A stretch of DNA of 33,053 nt from Streptosporangiaceae bacterium (lineage in GTDB: Bacteria > Actinomycetota > Actinomycetes > Streptosporangiales > Streptosporangiaceae), in the NCBI GenBank assembly GCA_019245115.1, contig JAFARZ010000174.1, forward strand, positions 1-33,053. The letters are read 5' to 3'. The notes below the pieces were generated by a model. That model was given only the letters and a program-made list of their open reading frames with translations. It searched no databases and was not told where the DNA came from. Shown here in pieces: positions 7,668-14,614 of this stretch. How positions within the stretch are numbered: the first letter of the stretch is position 1; every line of letters starts with the position of its first letter. The position numbers and the translations under genes were made by a program.

Positions 7668-7910
7668 ATTCGTTCACCTCCCCAGGGTGGCAGTCGGACG
7701 GCAACGTCGCGACGACCGACCGTAGCGGCAAGCACGCCGACCACCGCGATCGACATCCCGAGAGTACGGATTGGCACCGACAGTTCGGACGTCCGCCAGA
7801 TCCAAAGGGTGCTGTGAAGCGTCGCCAACGGCCGGCACGGTGTGGACCGCTGTTGCTTTTGGTCGAGCGTCAGCACACTGAAATCTGGGGTTCGCTGGGT
7901 TCGGTTCCCG

Positions 7911-8109
7911 CCGGATGGAATCATGATTGCGGTACGCCGGTACCGGCGCTACGGGCTGTCCTAACTTCAATGCTGAAGAGTTGCTGGCTGAGCACGGTAC
8001 CGAGGTCGATCACGTCACCGTCTATCGCTGGGTACAGCGGTTCACCCGCTTCACCGACGCCGCGCGCCAGTGCCAACATTCCCCCAGGAAACAGCGGTTC
8101 GTCGATCAC
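7911..8109 (+). pseudogene. IS6-family transposase remnant, frameshifted
   Basis: One frame reads PDGIMIAVRRYRRYGLS and stops. One base off, the text continues as FNAEELLAEHGTEVDHVTVY then RWVQRFTRFTDAARQCQHSP and RFVDH. Together these match the N-terminal helix-turn-helix part of IS6-type transposases (RYGLSYRDVEELLAERG-VDHVTVYRWVQRF). The catalytic DDE domain is missing and no terminal inverted repeats were found, so this is a dead fragment. Confidence 0.75.
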
Positions 8110-8237
8110 CGAGCTCGTATTCACTTCCCCGTGTGGAGGCAGCTGGACGACGGCGTTGAGATCACTGCCGACCTGGTTATATGGATCCGTACGTCTTCAT
8201 AGCGCCGAGAGGCCGTGAGACGCGAGGTGCACGACTT

Positions 8238-8411
8238 TCAGCGCGGGCTGGTCGCTGTCGGCGTCACCGTTGCGATCTGTGTCCGGGCGATCAGCTCGAC
8301 GGCGTCAGGCACCTCGCGGCGCACGCTTCCCACCACGGCGATCAGCTGCTGCGCCAGGTTCCCCTGCGTGAGCCCGTGCGCCGTGCGCAGCCGGTGTGAC
8401 CAGCGGTCCAA
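8238..8411 (-). CDS. Possible mini-gene or gene remnant
   Basis: A 57-residue frame on the minus strand with protein-like composition: LDRWSHRLRTAHGLTQGNLA then QQLIAVVGSVRREVPDAVEL then IARTQIATVTP. A stop codon lies just upstream and the only start candidate is TTG 8411, without a ribosome site. It may be the 3' part of a decayed gene. Confidence 0.25.
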   Translation of the reverse strand: MDRWSHRLRTAHGLTQGNLAQQLIAVVGSVRREVPDAVELIARTQIATVTPTATSPR

Positions 8412-8551
8412 GGCGGACTAAATGAGCCAAACGGACGGTTTTCGCGCCGCCACGATGGGCGGTGGTCGATGCGTGCTAACGGTCCGGCCATCGCTTCCGA
8501 AATACGTCCAAAGTGTCGTGCCCGCAAGCGCTTGTCTGGAAGGCGGTTCGC

Positions 8552-9139
8552 GTGTCAAAGGATCTGGTCAGCCTGGCCGGCGGCCACCTCGTGTTCGGAG
8601 AAGCAGTATCGCGCATCGCTGAGTCGTTAAGCCCGCTTGGCGCCGCCGGGCGGATTGTCGCCGAGTCCTACGCCCTGGTCACCGAGATGCGTCGGATCAA
8701 TCTGGAGAAAACCCTGGCCGCCGACGACAAGGAGGTCAAGCTGGCGCTGCTGGAGCGGCGCCGCCAGGAGTCCTCAGCGACGCTGCGGCAGATGCAGCAG
8801 GAACTCGGCCGGGCCGACGCTAGCGCGCGGGCGCTGCGCCAGTGCATGGTCAACATGCAGCGCGAGACGGTCAAGCCTGGGCTGCCGCTAAAGGAGCGCC
8901 GGGCGTACATCGAGTTGACCGAGCACTTCACCACGATGCTCGTCCAACACCACTCCGACCTGACCGGCGGGGTCGCGGTCGTCGTCGACAAGGTGCTCAA
9001 CGGCTCCGGCGCCACAGCCCTCGCGCCCGCGCCGCGCAACCCCGGTTCGCGGCAGCCGGGGCCGCGGCGGGGTTCCGGGCAGCAGGGATCCAGGCAGTCG
9101 GCGCAGGACGCCGGTCGCAACCGTGGACGACGCCGGTGA
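8552..9139 (+). CDS. Hypothetical helical protein, partner of the next gene
   Basis: 195 residues from GTG 8552, preceded by GGAAGG at 7 nt; a longer GTG start at 8513 is open. Residues 1-45 are mildly amphipathic (SLAGGHLVFGEAVSRIAESL). Residues 45-110 are charged and probably coiled coil (MRRINLEKTLAADDKEVKLA, then ERRRQESSATLRQMQQELGR). The last 40 residues are basic and low in complexity (PGSRQPGPRRGSGQQGSRQS). No signal peptide and no known domain. The next gene starts 17 bp downstream and also encodes coiled coil, which suggests that the two products act together, perhaps at the membrane. I do not recognise the family. Confidence 0.7.
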   Translation: MSKDLVSLAGGHLVFGEAVSRIAESLSPLGAAGRIVAESYALVTEMRRINLEKTLAADDKEVKLALLERRRQESSATLRQMQQELGRADASARALRQCMVNMQRETVKPGLPLKERRAYIELTEHFTTMLVQHHSDLTGGVAVVVDKVLNGSGATALAPAPRNPGSRQPGPRRGSGQQGSRQSAQDAGRNRGRRR

Positions 9140-9156
9140 CGACGGGGCACTGAGCC

Positions 9157-10227
9157 GTGACCGGTAAGCGCAACGGCGGTGGCGTCCCCGTACTGCTCAC
9201 CATGCTCGGCCTGTTCTGCAGCCTGTCCCTGGCGATGCTGCTGTCGGCGCCAGCGATCGCGGCTCGCATCGCGCTCAGCGGCGCGCCGGCTTTAGCGCCC
9301 CACCTGCAGGAGTGGCTGTGGCCCGCGCTCGGCTCGCCGCTGCTAGCCCTAGTGCTGGTCCGGCTAGCCCTGGCCCGGAACGGCCGACTGCGCGGCAGGT
9401 CGACGCCGCCGGTGAAGCGCTGGCTGGGGATGCTGAAGCGGGCCTCAGCCCTACTCGGCGTGGTCAACATCACCACCTTCGTGCAGCTGACCCGCGCCGG
9501 GCGCACCGACTACGTCATCGCAGACGGCATGCCGGTCTTCGTCATTACGGCCCTGGTAGGCATCGCCGTGCTCGTCGCGATCGCGGTGTGGGACCGTCGC
9601 TCAGAGCCGGTCACTGTCGAGGAGGTCCGCGCCGCAGCCGCCGAGGCGGACCGTACGCTGCGCCGCATCCGCGCCGAGAACGAGCGGGTGCGCCAACAGG
9701 CCGAGCAGGTGCAGGCACGGTTGACGAAGCTCCGCGCCCAGGCCCGCCGGACCGACCGCCCAAAGGCCCAGGTAAACGGGAAGGGGAGGGGACAGCCGGT
9801 CGATCGGTCCCCAGCCCGATCCGATGTCGACTTTCACGCCCTGCGCACCTTCCACCGGGAGTCGTACCAGTGTGCTGACACCGCGCACGTGGCCTACCAA
9901 TCCACGCAGGCGTCGCTGCACACTATGTCGTCGGTGGTGAGCCGGGCGCGGCTCGCGCCGCAGCATTGGCTGTCGGCGGGCCGCGCGGCGAAGCTAGCCC
10001 GCGCCGAGATGCGCGCCGCCGCGTCGCACCTGACCCGCTCTTACGGTGAGCTGCGGGCGCAGGTCGAGCAGGGTCTGGGCATGGTACGCACCCTGAATGC
10101 CAACACCGCCGATCTCAAGCACGAAATCCGCGACAGCTGCGGCGAGCCCGGGCGGCAGTGGTTCGAGGCCCTGGAGCAGCGCATCGAGGAGGCGCGCAAC
10201 GAGCGACGCGCCAGCCGCATCGGCTGA
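9157..10227 (+). CDS. Membrane protein with cytoplasmic coiled coil, unknown function
   Basis: 356 residues from GTG 9157. The N-terminal third carries three to four hydrophobic segments: about 11-35 (VPVLLTMLGLFCSLSLAMLL), about 53-70 (WPALGSPLLALVLVRLALAR), a weaker one near 95-110, and about 126-146 (MPVFVITALVGIAVLVAIAV). Residues 155-200 form a heptad-rich coiled coil (AAAEADRTLRRIRAENERVR). A basic Pro/Arg linker follows, and residues 230-350 are a second helical region that includes GQPVDR and FHRESYQCADTAHVAY. It follows a smaller coiled-coil gene by 17 bp, so a two-protein membrane complex is plausible. No catalytic motif is visible, so I assign no function. Confidence 0.7.
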   Translation: MTGKRNGGGVPVLLTMLGLFCSLSLAMLLSAPAIAARIALSGAPALAPHLQEWLWPALGSPLLALVLVRLALARNGRLRGRSTPPVKRWLGMLKRASALLGVVNITTFVQLTRAGRTDYVIADGMPVFVITALVGIAVLVAIAVWDRRSEPVTVEEVRAAAAEADRTLRRIRAENERVRQQAEQVQARLTKLRAQARRTDRPKAQVNGKGRGQPVDRSPARSDVDFHALRTFHRESYQCADTAHVAYQSTQASLHTMSSVVSRARLAPQHWLSAGRAAKLARAEMRAAASHLTRSYGELRAQVEQGLGMVRTLNANTADLKHEIRDSCGEPGRQWFEALEQRIEEARNERRASRIG

Positions 10228-10949
10228 CGCCCGGCACTGGTGTAGTAATAAGTATACTAATCAGTTATCCAGGTGTCGCGCCCAGCATCGATCTGAGCGC
10301 GTGCGTCGCGCCGAACACCACCCTCTTTAGGGACGGGTGGATCGAGCTGCGGACACGAGTCTGTAACAGCGTGGTCCTCGACGCCGAGGGACTCATAGTC
10401 CGCGACCTCGGCAGCTTCCCCAGCACCCGGCTGTCGAGGCTGGGACAGCCGAGAGAGGCACTGACCGCCACCACCACAAAGCTGTCGACGCTTCGCTACT
10501 CTCGTGGACCAGCAACCAAAACCCTCTATGGAAGCGCTGCGGGACACAGCTCTCGTTGGGCGAAATCCTTCACCAGCTCAGCAAGACAGACAAAGCGGCA
10601 GTGATCCACCGCCATCTCAGCTCCCTGCTGAAGAAGCCGCCTCAGACTCTCTGCTGGGTGAGGCCAGGACGTACTGGACTGCAGACCTTAATTCTAATTG
10701 TCAATATACGCACTCTTCTTGGCATAAGCGGACACCGTCCCCTGGCGAGCCGATGCGACACGGCTCTACTTCTGTAGCGCAAAGAGAAGGGACTCGCACA
10801 CCGGACAAGCATGAATGCCCAGGTCAGAGACCCAGGCCGTGTCCGGTGGGCCTAACGCTTCAGCATACGAACCGCTCGGTGCTAGTCGAAGGGCCTGAGA
10901 TCACGATTCGCCCGGTGGGCACCCGTCGCCTGGTGGCGGGGGGTTCCCG
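10228..10949. other. Intergenic region with repeat copy 2 and no supported gene
   Basis: About 720 bp. It begins AT-rich (GTAGTAATAAGTATACTAATC, near 10240). A plus-strand stretch around 10300-10440 reads somewhat like protein (DGWIELRTRVCNSVVLDAEG) but has no start codon and no conserved partner. The second half contains repeat copy 2. Confidence 0.4.
10789..10928 (+). repeat. Dispersed repeat, copy 2 (coding frame broken)
   Basis: Second copy of the 85-223 unit. The counterpart of the copy 1 start codon is present (MNAQVRD), but one base is missing about 30 bases later, so the frame stops after 14 codons. The LVEGPEITIRPVGTR part survives in another frame. The copy ends 21 bases before the next gene, so it may now serve only as that gene's leader. 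Confidence 0.8.
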
Positions 10950-11150
10950 ATGAGCGGCGACACGATCCTCACCGGGTTGACCCCGGTCCAGGTCGACGGG
11001 TTGGCCTGCGTCGCGTGCGGAGCCGACTACCTCCGCATCCGCGTTCCGCACGTGCCGGTGGGCCGGTCGGTGACCGGCTCGCAGGTCTTCGCCTGCATCG
11101 GCTGCGACCCGGACAATGCGCGGCGCACGGCGGGCGGTGTGCGCCGATGA
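10950..11150 (+). CDS. Small Cys-rich (zinc-ribbon-like) protein
   Basis: 66 residues from ATG 10950, preceded by GGGGGG at ribosome-site distance. Two cysteine pairs are visible: C19-x2-C22 (GLACVACGADYLRIRVP) and C49-x2-C52 (FACIGCDPDNARR), with about 26 residues between them. This is the spacing of a small zinc ribbon. The stop codon overlaps the start of the DUF2637 gene (ATGA), so the two are translationally coupled. Such mini-genes accompany DUF2637 genes on actinomycete elements. The metal-binding role is inferred from the cysteines only. Confidence 0.7.
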   Translation: MSGDTILTGLTPVQVDGLACVACGADYLRIRVPHVPVGRSVTGSQVFACIGCDPDNARRTAGGVRR

Positions 11151-11911
11151 ACGCCACGGTCACCCAGGGGCGGCGGGACCGCGCGCTGTGGGTGCAGTGC
11201 GCGTGCACCGCGCTGGTCGCGCTCGGCGCGGCGTACGCCTCCTACCGACACGGACGGGAGTTCGCGCTGCGCTACGGCGCGGACCACACCACGGCCGCGA
11301 TCTGGCCGTTGATCGTCGACGGGCTCCTGACGATGGCCACGGTCGAACTGTGGAAGACCGGCCACGGCCGCCACGCGGGCGGCCGGTGGGCGGCGTGGTT
11401 GGCCTTCGCACTCGGGATCTGCCTCTCGCTGTGCGCGAACATCGCCGCCGCCGCGCCTGAGTTGAGCGTGTTCGCCGTCGCGGTCGCTGCGTGCCCGCCG
11501 CTGGCGCTGCTGCTGGCCGTCGAGCTGCTCAACCGCGCACTCAAACGCCACCGCGCCGAGACCGCGAGCGAGACCACCGCCGAGACCAGCGAGACCACCG
11601 AGACCGGCGACGAGACGGGGCGGGTGGTGCGTCTCGCGGTGGTCCCGGAGCAGTCCCGCCCGCCGGCCGAGCCGACTGCCGAGCAGCGGATGTGGGCGTA
11701 CTACGTGACCGAGCGGGCCAAGGGCCGCACGCCGACTGGCGCGGAGCTGGACCGGATCGCGGGCACGAACAACTACGGCCGCCGAGTGCTGCGCAGGTGG
11801 CAGCAGGCCGGACATCTGCCGCCCGCCCTCGGCGGCCCGCGCAGCCGTGGCGAACGACCGGTACGGCTGGAATCGGCCTATGCCTCGTCGAGATCTGTTG
11901 CGCGAGCTTGA
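11147..11911 (+). CDS. DUF2637 membrane protein (SpdB-like)
   Basis: 254 residues from ATG 11147, which overlaps the upstream stop codon. Four membrane segments are visible: about 14-33, 50-68, 81-103 and 106-128, including HTTAAIWPLIVDGLLTMATV, the family's signature region. A low-complexity Glu/Thr linker follows (residues about 137-157, ETASETTAETSETTETGDET). The C-terminal part contains a helix-turn-helix-like stretch (TGAELDRIAGTNNYGRRVLR, about 191-210). DUF2637 proteins include SpdB-type spread proteins of Streptomyces plasmids and integrative elements, and many bind DNA through the C-terminal part. No TraB or Rep gene is adjacent here, so the element is incomplete in this window or this is a chromosomal relative. 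The linker DNA holds six CGAGAC hexamers (11557-11616). Confidence 0.85.
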   Translation: MNATVTQGRRDRALWVQCACTALVALGAAYASYRHGREFALRYGADHTTAAIWPLIVDGLLTMATVELWKTGHGRHAGGRWAAWLAFALGICLSLCANIAAAAPELSVFAVAVAACPPLALLLAVELLNRALKRHRAETASETTAETSETTETGDETGRVVRLAVVPEQSRPPAEPTAEQRMWAYYVTERAKGRTPTGAELDRIAGTNNYGRRVLRRWQQAGHLPPALGGPRSRGERPVRLESAYASSRSVARA

Positions 11912-11954
11912 GCGTGCGGTGCTTGGCCCCCGCACGATTCAATCCAGGACGCGG

Positions 11955-11992
11955 GCATTCGGCCCGGCAGGGTTCTCGCCGGGGCCGAATGC
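11955..11992. terminator. Hairpin downstream of the DUF2637 gene
   Basis: GCATTCGGCCC (11955-11965) pairs exactly with GGGCCGAATGC (11982-11992) around a 16-base loop, 43 bp after the DUF2637 stop codon. There is no T tract, as is common in actinomycete terminators. Confidence 0.6.
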
Positions 11993-12012
11993 TGCGCGAG
12001 TTGCTGACGGCG

Positions 12013-12050
12013 GGTCACTGGGACGACGCTTGGGCGTCGTCCCAGTGACC
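12013..12050. terminator. Strong bidirectional terminator between convergent genes
   Basis: GGTCACTGGGACGACGC (12013-12029) pairs perfectly with 12034-12050 around the loop TTGG, giving a 17-bp stem. It lies between the DUF2637 gene (plus, ends 11911) and the DUF397 gene (minus, ends 12059), so it can serve both. Confidence 0.88.
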
Positions 12051-12058
12051 GATGGAGG

Positions 12059-12334
12059 TCAGTCGATCAAGTGGTCGAACTCGCCGTCCTTGGCGCCGGA
12101 CAGCATGGCCGCGATCTCCAGGGCGTCGAACTGGAGGATCGGGCTGTCGGCGGCGAGCTTGGAGTCTCGCATGGCGATGATGTCGCCGACCTTGGTGAAC
12201 TCCACGCAGCCCTGATTGGGTTCGCTGTGGCTTGCCTTCTGCCACCGCGCGCCTTCAAACGCGGTGGTTGGCAAGTACTGTTTGGGTTCGCGCAACGACG
12301 TTGTCCTTTCCGGGGTTGGGTTACCTGTACTCAT
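12059..12334 (-). CDS. DUF397 protein
   Basis: 91 residues from ATG 12334, overlapping the end of the XRE gene by 14 bp. A later TTG that follows GGAAAGGA is a possible alternative start and would give the more usual length of about 75. The family's core is present: FEGARWQKASHSEPNQGCVE, VGDIIAMRDSK and DSPILQFDALEIAAMLSGAK near the end. DUF397 proteins are small actinomycete partners of XRE/DUF5753 regulators, and some such pairs act in developmental control or resemble toxin-antitoxin pairs. The upstream neighbour is exactly such a regulator. Confidence 0.9.
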   Translation of the reverse strand: MSTGNPTPERTTSLREPKQYLPTTAFEGARWQKASHSEPNQGCVEFTKVGDIIAMRDSKLAADSPILQFDALEIAAMLSGAKDGEFDHLID

Positions 12335-13181
12335 CCGCCACTTTCCTGATGAACTCTGCTGAGTCCACCGGGCCCAGTGCGGCGGCTTGGATGTAGCCCC
12401 ACAACTGCTCGTAGGCTTCTACCCGATCGTCATCGTCGAGGTAGCGCGCGTCGTCGTACTGCTCGACGTAGACGAAGCTCAGCGGCGAGGCGATCCCCGG
12501 TCCAGGGATGTTGATCAGTTCGAAGTTCAGCGAGGCGTAGGTGACAGGGCTCCGGTTGTGAAACGGCAGTATTTGGAGTTGCACGTTGGGCTGGTCGGCC
12601 AGTTCGATCAACCGCTCCATCTGCCCGCGCATGACCGTCCGGTCGCCGTAAGTGCGGCGCAGGCACGACTCCGACAGTACGAAGCTGACCGACGGGGCGT
12701 TGTGGCGGGTGAGTATCGCCTGTCGGTGGCGGCGAGCGGCGACCACGTCCTCGGTGTTGAACCTCGCGCCGAGTCTGGGAGCCTCGTTCAACGCGCGCAC
12801 GTAGTCCTCGGTCTGAAGCAGGCCGGGCACGATCTCGGACTGGACCTGCCGGATGCGGTTGCTGTACTGCTCCAGGTCCAGAAGCATCCGGAATGACTCG
12901 GTGTAGACGGCGCGGTAGCTGGTCCAGTCGCCTTTCTGCCCGAGGTTGCGGGCCAGGTCGAGCATGACCTCGACGAGGTCGGGGCTGGCACCGTACAACT
13001 CGCCGAGGAGCTTGGCGTCGCCTGGCGAGATCTTCGACTGGCCGAGCAAGATCCGGTTGATCTTCGAGGGTTGACAGCCGAGGTGCCGGGCGGCTTCGGC
13101 GTCCTTGATGCCCGACGCCGTCTTCAGCCGGTTGAGTTCGTTGACCAGCATCAACAGCGGAACGGTCTGCGTGATGGCCAT
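12321..13181 (-). CDS. XRE-family regulator with DUF5753 domain
   Basis: 286 residues from ATG 13181, which has GGAGG 10 bases upstream; an in-frame GTG at 13229 lies inside the operator region and is less likely. Residues 8-62 are an XRE helix-turn-helix (LNRLKTASGIKDAEAARHLG, then PSKINRILLGQSKIS). The rest is the DUF5753 ligand or partner domain, with IVPGLLQTEDYVRAL, RQAILTR, FVLSESCLRRTYGD, VQLQILPF and FVYVEQYDDARYLDD in the usual order. It forms a pair with the overlapping DUF397 gene. Palindromes at 13208-13243 and 13271-13325 upstream are candidates for its own operator, which would make the pair autoregulated. Confidence 0.92.
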   Translation of the reverse strand: MAITQTVPLLMLVNELNRLKTASGIKDAEAARHLGCQPSKINRILLGQSKISPGDAKLLGELYGASPDLVEVMLDLARNLGQKGDWTSYRAVYTESFRMLLDLEQYSNRIRQVQSEIVPGLLQTEDYVRALNEAPRLGARFNTEDVVAARRHRQAILTRHNAPSVSFVLSESCLRRTYGDRTVMRGQMERLIELADQPNVQLQILPFHNRSPVTYASLNFELINIPGPGIASPLSFVYVEQYDDARYLDDDDRVEAYEQLWGYIQAAALGPVDSAEFIRKVADEYR

Positions 13182-13207
13182 GCGATGCCGCCTCCGTGGC
13201 TCGTCGT

Positions 13208-13243
13208 CTGATCGATCAGGGTCGATCACACACGGTGATCACC
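13208..13243. promoter_or_regulatory. Overlapping palindromes upstream of the XRE gene
   Basis: CTGATCGATCAG (13208-13219) is a perfect palindrome. GATCAC-ACACG-GTGATC (13224-13240) is an inverted pair, and GGTGATCACC (13234-13243) is a further perfect palindrome. All lie 27-62 bp upstream of the XRE start codon, so they are candidate operators. GATCAC also recurs at 28417, 28432 and 28465. Confidence 0.5.
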
Positions 13244-13270
13244 AGAATCACCCGTTTGTACCGCTGAATA

Positions 13271-13325
13271 TAGGAACTCCTAAGTTATCGTACTCCTACA
13301 ATCGCAGTGAATGTGGCGTAGGAGT
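13271..13325. promoter_or_regulatory. TAGGA/ACTCCTA repeats in the divergent promoter region
   Basis: TAGGA-AC-TCCTA (13271-13282) is an inverted repeat. ACTCCTA recurs at 13292-13298, 16 bp from the first copy, and its inverse TAGGAGT lies at 13319-13325. The area separates the XRE gene (minus) from a small plus-strand frame at 13333 and is AT-richer than its surroundings, as expected for a regulated divergent promoter. Confidence 0.4.
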
Positions 13326-13332
13326 CGCCATT

Positions 13333-13530
13333 ATGAGTGTTGAGACTAGCGCAGCCGCCCAGGCAAACGCCGTGGGATATCCAGGTCGGCGCGCGGGTGA
13401 GCACTCCACGCTCGGGGCCCGGCTCTGCCCCAACCCAGTCGGGCCATCGTTGCCCCGGAGGTCAACAGCCCGATGTGCGGCGTGGTTCTCACACCGCGCA
13501 AACACGAGGTGCGTACATGCCTTCTGGTAG
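13333..13530 (+). CDS. Small hypothetical protein divergent from the XRE gene
   Basis: 65 residues from ATG 13333, with GGAG 8 bases upstream, starting MSVETSAAAQANAVGYPGRR. The second half is rich in Arg, Ser and Cys (LPRRSTARCAAWFSHRANTR). No domain is recognised. The start signal and the position across a regulated-looking divergent promoter support it; the sequence itself does not say much. Confidence 0.35.
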   Translation: MSVETSAAAQANAVGYPGRRAGEHSTLGARLCPNPVGPSLPRRSTARCAAWFSHRANTRCVHAFW

Positions 13531-13823
13531 CCGATTCAGTCGTGGAACGACCGAACGACGGCGGCTATCCGGTGCGCACCACCGTTGGCCCGCGCGACCG
13601 AGGCGACTTCACCCAGTGCCGCCGAGGTCGTGCGGGCCAGCCGACCAGGTCGTGGAGCTTGTTGGCGCAGGCGCGCGGTAGCCCCCCTAGCGATCACCGA
13701 TCGCCAGGCCCCCAAGCCCCGGCGGGGCCGGGCCGGACCCCCGACCTGGCCCGGCTTCGCCGGTGCCACCCCCACCGACCCCACCGCGGGTCGGTGCGAC
13801 GAGCGGAGAGCGGTCATGCGGTC

Positions 13824-14195
13824 ATGTGGCGAACGCGACGCAAGCCCAGCCCGTGGGTGGCGGCGTGCCGGGATGTCGCCGGCCGACGCCGGGAAATCCT
13901 GGTGCTACCCACCGACGACGGCCGGGTGGTGCTGGTCTTCCCGCCCGGCGAGGTCGCCGCCCTGGAACCGTTGCAGGCCGGTCCCCTCCGCGACGCCGTA
14001 CGCGCGCCAGACGACCCACCCCACGCGAGCAGCACCGGCACGCCGTCCCGACCGTGCAGGCCAGCGCCTGAGTCCCCGGAACAACCGTTACGCATGGAGG
14101 CAACCGATGGCAACAGCACTCACACGCGGTCCGCAACCCCGCCAACTCCACGACGACCACCCACACGGGCATCCGCTGGACGAGTTTGTGCCTGA
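13824..14195 (+). CDS. Small hypothetical protein
   Basis: 123 residues from ATG 13824. Residues 1-60 are protein-like (WRTRRKPSPWVAACRDVAGR, then REILVLPTDDGRVVLVFPPG, then EVAALEPLQAGPLRDAVR). The tail is Pro/Thr/Arg-rich and overlaps the next gene by 89 bp, so the real protein may have ended earlier and a frameshift may have extended it. The pattern of a short beta-rich domain next to XRE/DUF397 genes is, from memory, common in Pseudonocardiales. Function unknown. Confidence 0.5.
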   Translation: MWRTRRKPSPWVAACRDVAGRRREILVLPTDDGRVVLVFPPGEVAALEPLQAGPLRDAVRAPDDPPHASSTGTPSRPCRPAPESPEQPLRMEATDGNSTHTRSATPPTPRRPPTRASAGRVCA

Positions 14196-14514
14196 TCCCG
14201 CCGAGCTGGCGCCGTTGTGCGACGAAACGGAGTTCGCCGCACTACTGGAAGAAATGGTCGCCGACGAAGCACCCCGGCTGTTCGCCATCGTGCAGGAATA
14301 CGGCGAACGCGCCGACGGCCGCATCGCCGCCTGGGGCATGGCCTTCACCGACCACACCGAAGTCGTCTCGGTCGAACACACACGCCGAATGAGCCTGCAA
14401 ACCCCGGAAAACGCGCTGCGTCTGTTTAACCTTGGCGGCTACATACGCGCTCGCCTCGTGTGGTTCAACCCCGACGCGGCCACGCCATCCGAGGACGACG
14501 ACGAGGCTGCCTGA
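14107..14514 (+). CDS. Hypothetical acidic protein
   Basis: 135 residues from ATG 14107, which has GGAGG upstream. The protein is acidic and has a clear domain: FAALLEEMVADEAPRLFAIV, QEYGERADGRIAAWGMAFTD, HTEVVSV, then RMSLQTPENALRLF and GGYIRARLVWFNPDA, with an Asp/Glu tail. It looks like a small alpha/beta protein with no enzyme motif that I can name. Together with the upstream gene and the XRE/DUF397 pair it forms a typical small-regulator neighbourhood of this order. It is convergent with proS, with 100 bp between the stops and no obvious hairpin. Confidence 0.75.
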   Translation: MATALTRGPQPRQLHDDHPHGHPLDEFVPDPAELAPLCDETEFAALLEEMVADEAPRLFAIVQEYGERADGRIAAWGMAFTDHTEVVSVEHTRRMSLQTPENALRLFNLGGYIRARLVWFNPDAATPSEDDDEAA

Positions 14515-14614
14515 AACGGGCGCACGGTGTCAGCGGATGACGTGCCGTGGCGGCCGGACCTGTTCCGCCCACGCCATCGCAAGTGAAGACAGGTTTCTCC
14601 GATGTTTGAGTTGG

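Noticed and set aside
14072..14514. A long plus-strand frame from 13585 through to 14514 as one protein
   Set aside because: Upstream of ATG 14107 the frame is Arg/Pro/Trp-rich shadow sequence; the real gene starts at 14107, which has its own GGAGG.
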